A DNA stretch of 42,282 nt from Lachnospira sp. (GTDB lineage: Bacteria > Bacillota > Clostridia > Lachnospirales > Lachnospiraceae). The position numbers were made by a program, and so were the translations under genes. Of the stretch, positions 36,601-42,282 are shown one piece after another; positions within the stretch are counted from its first letter, which is position 1; every line of letters starts with the position of its first letter. A model generated the notes under the pieces. That model ran no database searches, was not told the origin of the DNA, and was given only the letters and a program-made list of their open reading frames with translations. Location: positions 1-42,282 of the forward strand of contig JAQUVV010000003.1 in assembly GCA_028693195.1 (NCBI GenBank). The letters run 5' to 3'.

Positions 36601-38540
36601 AGTCTATCAATTGGGAGGCTATATTCGGGAACTTATCTGCTTTGACTAAGAAGCAACTTCAAGATGTAAAGAAGCAACTGGTTGCTTTTAAAAACAGTCC
36701 TGAATTCAAAAAGAATGAATCTCCAGAAAATGTGAAGATCATAGAAGAGGCTATTAATAACCTTAATACGGCTATTGCCGACAAAGGCGGCTTATTTGGT
36801 GGAATTGAATCCTCATTAATGGAATACAAGAGGGCTGTAGACAGTGTTACCGAAGCTCAAAAGAAGCTAGAGGAAGCTCTAAAGTCTGGCGATGATGCAG
36901 CGATTGAAAAGGCGAAAAAAGACTTGAATAACGCTAAGAACTCACAAGTTAACGCACAGGGTAACGTAAATAAGTCACAAGATAAGGCTATTGATAACAT
37001 TACCTCAATCACTAATGCCATATCTCAACTAGGGGAAGCCGATGTATCATTGACTAGTTTTGGTAATACAGTAGGTACGCTGGTAGATGCGCTAAGTGAA
37101 TCAGGTAGTCAGGTAGGCGGGATCATTTCTGCTCTTATCGCTGTTATGGATCAGATCGGGCAGAAAGGTTTGGGTAATTTCGTAGGAGATATATTTGACG
37201 CTAGTTGGCACTCAACGGGTGGAATTTTAGATACCGTCGGAGAAATATTCGGAATAAAAGGAGCCGGAGGATTCTTCAAAGGTGCGGACTATTCCAGTTA
37301 TAACGAGATGGTTGCTCAATATGATAGGTTGAACGATATATGGGATGAACTTATTGATAGCAAGAAAGAGTATATCGAAATGTCATACGGTGAAGAAGCG
37401 TACAAGGCGAGCAAAGAAGCCGAGGAGTTGATCAATAAAAGCATTGCAAGCTATCGTACTCTAGGTGTCGAAAGGCTTAATTCAGGTGCTAGTACAGGCT
37501 CTCATAGTATTGGTGTAAGACAAAGGAAAAGAATGTCTTCATCTGATTGGGAAGAAGCGCAAAAAGCATTAGGTTCTGCTTACGATAAAGCGACAGAAGG
37601 GCGAATGGTAGGGCTGTTTGATTTATCAGTAGAACAACTAGAGAAACTAAAGTCAGAAGCTCCGACTTTCTGGGCTAAACTAGATGATGATGTACGTGGG
37701 TATCTGAATAGTATTATTGAAGGTCAGGAACGTATTGAAGAGATACAGGAAACACTTAAAGAGTCAGTTACAGGTATTTCTTTTGATTCCTTTTTTGATG
37801 GAATACTGGATTCACTGTACGATGTTGAAACTACATACGAGGATATAGCCGATAATATGTCTGAGTATATAAGAAAATCTCTCATTAAGGCATTCGTTAT
37901 TGAAAACTACAAAGATGATATAAGGAAGTGGTACGATATGTGGGCTCAGTCGCTTGAAGACAATACTATTTCCTCAGACGAAAGAAAAGCCCTTGATGAT
38001 TTAAAGAGTAGTATTATAACCGGTGCCGTAGAATCAGCCAAGCTGATAAACGATCAATTTGATACAGCTGCTTCATCTCAAAAAAACACATCTAAAGGTT
38101 TCAACACGATGGATCAGGATACTGGGAATGAACTTAAGGGTCGTTTCACTGCTTTACAGATTTCAGGTGAAGAAAGTAAAACTCAACTAGTCCAACAAAC
38201 GGCTTTACTTGCTTCAATTAATGAGAAAATGTCTCTGCTCAATTACATGAAAGGTGAAGCGATTTTGTCTACTCCAAGTGCTCCTGATATTGCAGATCAG
38301 AACAGAGCTGTTATCTCAAACAGTTATCAGCCACATATAAACATCAACTTTCCTACCGATAAGATCGATTCGTTAGCGTCTGATGTTTTTGCTATGAAAG
38401 GAATAATTGACGAGATGCGTACTTTGCAAGTTGAGCATATTCCGGATATTGCAGGTAATATTTCAAGAGTAGTGAAAAACTCGCCTAAAATAAACGATAA
38501 ATTAGACAATATAAATGATAACATTAAAAAAGCATTATAG
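33645..38540 (+). CDS. Tape measure protein
   Basis: 1631 aa; '[29 protein letters not shown]' tape-measure-like N-terminal region. Confidence 0.92.
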   Translation: [1631 protein letters not shown]

Positions 38541-38542
38541 CT

Positions 38543-38959
38543 ATGAGAGGAGAGTTAATAATAAACGGTAAAGATGCTTTCGATACATGGGGCGTTAATA
38601 TGGGTAGTGGTTTTCTGAATAATATTTTAACACCTCCACCTGTGAAAGATTATATAGAAAATAAAAGCAGGTTGGAAAATGGAAAGAGGGTTATTCTGAA
38701 TAATAAAAAATATGACGAAAGGGAATTCAATCTTATTTTTACCATAAAAGGTTCAAGCCCAAGTGATTACATATTAAAATTCAAAGCTTTTATGTCTGAA
38801 ATGTCTTCTGGCTTGGTATCTATTAATATTCCATCTATCGGAAATGAGATTTACCGCGTTTACTATAAGAATTCCACATCGTTTGCTTTTAGCTTTGATC
38901 GTACTTTTTCTAAGATAGCCATGAAAGTTTGTGAACCTAATCCGGCAAACAGAGAATAA
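38543..38959 (+). CDS. Distal tail-like protein
   Basis: 138 aa, between tape measure and tail tip gene. Confidence 0.5.
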   Translation: MRGELIINGKDAFDTWGVNMGSGFLNNILTPPPVKDYIENKSRLENGKRVILNNKKYDEREFNLIFTIKGSSPSDYILKFKAFMSEMSSGLVSINIPSIGNEIYRVYYKNSTSFAFSFDRTFSKIAMKVCEPNPANRE

Positions 38960-38983
38960 ATAACGCACCTTTCCTACATTGTT
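38957..38983 (+). repeat. Intergenic repeat copy 2
   Basis: TAAATAACGCACCTTTCC-TACATTGTT; compare 28322-28348. Confidence 0.5.
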
Positions 38984-38989
38984 CGTTTT

Positions 38990-39021
38990 GGAAGTCCATA
39001 GAAATTGGGCTTCCTTTTTTT
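38990..39021 (+). terminator. Rho-independent terminator
   Basis: GGAAGTCC...GGGCTTCC + T7. Confidence 0.75.
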
Positions 39022-39042
39022 ATCTCCGAACTTTGGTGTGTT

Positions 39043-42003
39043 ATGGTAGACATTAAAGACATACAAGGTAATATAATTCTTTCCACTCCTATCAATGAGG
39101 GATCAAAGAGAAAGTTCACGCTGCAAAAAGAAGATTATGTAACGTTGAAATTCTCGTTGGATGATCCGATCTATTTTAAACTGGGTAATTGGGTTGATAC
39201 AGACTTCGGCCTGTTTGAACTCGTGGATTTGTATAAGCCAAATTATAATCAGTCAACGGCAGCTTATGATTACGAGCTGAGACTAGATGCGTATTACTGG
39301 AAGTGGAAGAATAAGAAACTAAAATACTCTCCTGAAAGCGCAGCTAAAGAGACTTCATTCAACTTAACTGCAACACTGGATGTGCATGCAGGGATCGTAT
39401 TGCGCAACCTGTCCGCACTCGGATATAAGTATAGAGGGGTGGATTTCACTTTCTCTATTGACTCCACGGTGGAGAACAAACCGTTTTTAATGACTTATGA
39501 CAACATCAACATACTGGACGCCTGCTTTCAAATGGCGAGTAGTGCAGGTTGTGAATGTTGGGTGACGGATAATATTATTCATTTCGGGAGATGTGAATTC
39601 GGGGATCCGGTAGATTTCGAGCTAGGTGTCAATGTCGATACCATGAAGAGGTCAGACAGCCAGACGGAATACTCTACAAGAATAATTGCGTTCGGTTCTA
39701 CCCGAAATATCCCCACTAACTACAGGCCGACCGATGATAGTATGATTGTCGCAGGTGTGGTACAGAAAAGGCTTATGCTTCCCGTTGGTACTTCTTATGT
39801 GGATGCTTACGAGAACATGGCAGAGGAAGAAGCGGTAGAAGATGTTGTAGTATTCGACGATGTTTATCCAAGACGAATAGGCACAATGTCGGGTGTTACA
39901 ACTAAACAGTACATTGATAAGATAGAGAACGCAGACGGAACGACCACAAGTGAGGTCTGGAACGCATACCGATTCAAAGACAGCATTAACTTCTCAAAGG
40001 ACTATGTAATATCAGGGCAAGACCTGAAAATCAAATTTGAATCTGGACTTCTTAACGGGATGGAGTTCGGGGTAACATTCAACCCTGATGGTAAGCCCGA
40101 AAAGATAAATGGAGATTGGAATCCTGAGGCACAGATTTGGGAGATAGTTAGAAACTCAGACTATGGAGTCAATCTACCCAATGACACCCTAAAACCTGTA
40201 AATGGTGATAAGTTTGTGTTGAGCGGTTTTGATATTACATTCGTTTCTGACACATATATTCCTCTGGCCGAGCAAGAACTACTCCAAAAAGCTCAGGAAT
40301 ATGTAGCAAAGACAAAGATAGATCCGTCCACATACGACAATAAGATGATGCCAGGGGGAGCTTTGTATGAGGTTGGCGATAGAGTGAACCTTATCAATCC
40401 GGGCTATTTTGAAAATGGGCGTGTATCAAGGATTATAGGTTTTGAGTATAACCTTGACATTCCAACCGACAGTCCGATATATACAGTTGGCGAAACAGCT
40501 GCTTATTCCAGAATTGGGGATATTGAAGAGAAGCTGGAGACTATAACCTATAAAAGTCAGACATATACAGGATCAGGGGGAAGCGGTGTGTACGTAATCC
40601 GACTTAACGATAGTACAACTGCTTCCAATAGTAACGTCTTCTCTTCATTACGTCAATTGGCTATGTTCCTTCGCAAAGATATACCGGATAAGGCTTCCGA
40701 AATAATAGACTTTCTAAAAGGCTTAACGGTAAACGGAGATAAAGCCTCCATAGATAAAGACGGTATAGCAACTGTGCAGGAGCTTATTGCTTTGGTTAAA
40801 GCCCAATTAGCTGCATTGGAAGTAACTGGAAATGCAAAAGCTAAAACGGCAACTATCACACATAAAGTCACTACTCTGAATCTGCTCGTTCAAAAGCTTG
40901 CAGAAACATACGATCTGAACGTTTCCAACGTTGCTACACTTTTCCGCACGATAATCAGGGATTATGTAAGCTCCGAAACATTTATCCACGGACTCACAGG
41001 TGAAGGTTTTAAACTGTATAAAGCCCTGAACGGTGATTGGAATTTAGAGCTTGATAACCTGACCATCCGTAAGGCCATGACTATTTTCGAGCTGATCATC
41101 TCAAAAGTTCGTGCTGTTAACGGTGGTTTAGTTGTTTCTTTGGCAAACGGTCGGGTTAAGTCTGTAAGTGAAGATTCAACGAGTTATGTTTTAGGCATAG
41201 AGGGCGACATGACTTTTGTTGCCGATGACTTGGAACGCTGTCTGGTATTTAGCCCTTCCGGTGCAAAATATTACTGGGTACGTATCCTTTCGGTATCGGG
41301 GGATGCAATAACCATTCCTAAATCAGAGTTTCCGGTTGGGATTGTGCCCGCCGTTGGTGATGACCTTGTACAGATGGGTAACAAAACGTATACAGCCCGA
41401 CAAGGCGTTTTGTATCTCACCGCATCCGAAGACGGTAAGCCCCGTTTCTCTGTTTTGGACGGTGTTAACTCAACCGATATGACAGATAAATCCAAAGTGG
41501 TACTGGGTTGCCTTGACGGTATCACCGATTCCGATTTTCCGGATGGTCTGCAACCTGACGGATACGGCCTGTATGCTCAAAATGTCTTTCTCAAAGGCTT
41601 GTTTGTCCTGCGTAACGGTAAATCGGTGGAAGATGAACTAAGCACTGTTAAGACGGAACTTTCCGTCATACCGGGACAAATCAGCTCGGCAATCACCGAA
41701 AGTAAGTCATATACGGATGCAAATGTGACCATTCGTACTGAGGTGAGCAGTTCCAACGGTACGATCTTCCGCAATGACGTAATAGACTCAACGCTCACAG
41801 CGAGGGTTTACAAGGGTAACGTAGATATAACGGACACAATCAATCAATCCTGTTTTAAATGGAAAAGGAAAAGCAACAATCCGGAAAAGGATGCTGCCTG
41901 GAACCTGAAATATTCAACTTACGGCTCGAACATCATCAACATCACCAGTGAAGATGTTGACAGTAAAGCCGTTTTTTCATGCGATGTTACAATTAATTAT
42001 TGA
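39043..42003 (+). CDS. Tail tip/tail-associated protein
   Basis: 986 aa, large tail-tip-like ORF after distal tail. Confidence 0.7.
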   Translation: MVDIKDIQGNIILSTPINEGSKRKFTLQKEDYVTLKFSLDDPIYFKLGNWVDTDFGLFELVDLYKPNYNQSTAAYDYELRLDAYYWKWKNKKLKYSPESAAKETSFNLTATLDVHAGIVLRNLSALGYKYRGVDFTFSIDSTVENKPFLMTYDNINILDACFQMASSAGCECWVTDNIIHFGRCEFGDPVDFELGVNVDTMKRSDSQTEYSTRIIAFGSTRNIPTNYRPTDDSMIVAGVVQKRLMLPVGTSYVDAYENMAEEEAVEDVVVFDDVYPRRIGTMSGVTTKQYIDKIENADGTTTSEVWNAYRFKDSINFSKDYVISGQDLKIKFESGLLNGMEFGVTFNPDGKPEKINGDWNPEAQIWEIVRNSDYGVNLPNDTLKPVNGDKFVLSGFDITFVSDTYIPLAEQELLQKAQEYVAKTKIDPSTYDNKMMPGGALYEVGDRVNLINPGYFENGRVSRIIGFEYNLDIPTDSPIYTVGETAAYSRIGDIEEKLETITYKSQTYTGSGGSGVYVIRLNDSTTASNSNVFSSLRQLAMFLRKDIPDKASEIIDFLKGLTVNGDKASIDKDGIATVQELIALVKAQLAALEVTGNAKAKTATITHKVTTLNLLVQKLAETYDLNVSNVATLFRTIIRDYVSSETFIHGLTGEGFKLYKALNGDWNLELDNLTIRKAMTIFELIISKVRAVNGGLVVSLANGRVKSVSEDSTSYVLGIEGDMTFVADDLERCLVFSPSGAKYYWVRILSVSGDAITIPKSEFPVGIVPAVGDDLVQMGNKTYTARQGVLYLTASEDGKPRFSVLDGVNSTDMTDKSKVVLGCLDGITDSDFPDGLQPDGYGLYAQNVFLKGLFVLRNGKSVEDELSTVKTELSVIPGQISSAITESKSYTDANVTIRTEVSSSNGTIFRNDVIDSTLTARVYKGNVDITDTINQSCFKWKRKSNNPEKDAAWNLKYSTYGSNIINITSEDVDSKAVFSCDVTINY

Positions 42004-42020
42004 CTAATAGATTATAAATT

Positions 42021-42282
42021 ATGGGAGATTTAGTAACCACAGGTCAGATAACCATCGTAGATAATAACGATGCCAGACCTATCACAGCGTTTATCACCGC
42101 TTCAAACGGTGTACAACAGATTTATTCAAAAGATGAGAGCACTATCACCTCAGTACCTAACTGGGCAACATCAAACAATATTCTGACCGCCAAAGTTTAT
42201 GTCGGCGGTACGAGTGAAGCCACTGATGTGACGGATCAGCTGACCGGAAAAAAATGGTCGAATGACCTGAGTACATCCATCG
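42021..42282 (+). CDS. Tail-associated protein, truncated at window end
   Basis: ATG at 42021, open to the edge: MGDLVTTGQITIVDNNDARPITAFITASNGVQQIYS... Confidence 0.7.
   Translation, partial: MGDLVTTGQITIVDNNDARPITAFITASNGVQQIYSKDESTITSVPNWATSNNILTAKVYVGGTSEATDVTDQLTGKKWSNDLSTSI

Overview
The window looks like the left and central part of a temperate tailed (siphovirus-like) prophage of a Bacteroidales host. This is inferred from TTTG-N19-TAnnTTTG promoters, Bacteroides-type gene families and phage module order. It opens at a host-like tRNA-Arg(TCT) with its own terminator. Next comes a minus-strand lysogeny/accessory block: SH3/DUF3761-like and DUF4468-like secreted proteins, a lipoprotein, a two-gene unit of a 376-aa unknown plus a DUF4365-like protein, and an S24 repressor. 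Then follow an early region, an ERF/PD-(D/E)XK/SSB-like/NinB/NinG recombination module, a helicase, DUF4373/DnaC-like replication genes, an accessory stretch (NlpE-like lipoprotein, membrane protein + HTH, DUF3560, a tRNA, ASCH), PAPS-reductase-like and ParB-like genes, terminase small and large subunits, portal, a second accessory island (possible HEPN protein + HigBA), scaffold/capsid, head-tail genes, a frameshifted tail chaperone, tape measure and tail genes. No integrase, lysis gene or right attachment site is visible, so the element probably continues past the right edge. The most notable observations are: (1) two full-length homing-endonuclease inteins, each inserted at the same point of the Walker A loop (G^SGKS) of two different ATPases, the helicase and the large terminase; (2) an accessory island with a protein carrying a possible HEPN Rx4H motif next to HigBA; (3) a translationally coupled two-gene unit with a DUF4365-like nuclease-fold candidate next to the repressor; (4) repressor operators overlapping a near-ideal Bacteroides promoter; (5) a tRNA-like element with an apparent 16-nt anticodon loop; (6) a predicted -1 frameshift in the tail chaperone. 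All family names come from reading the translations by eye; no database search was run.
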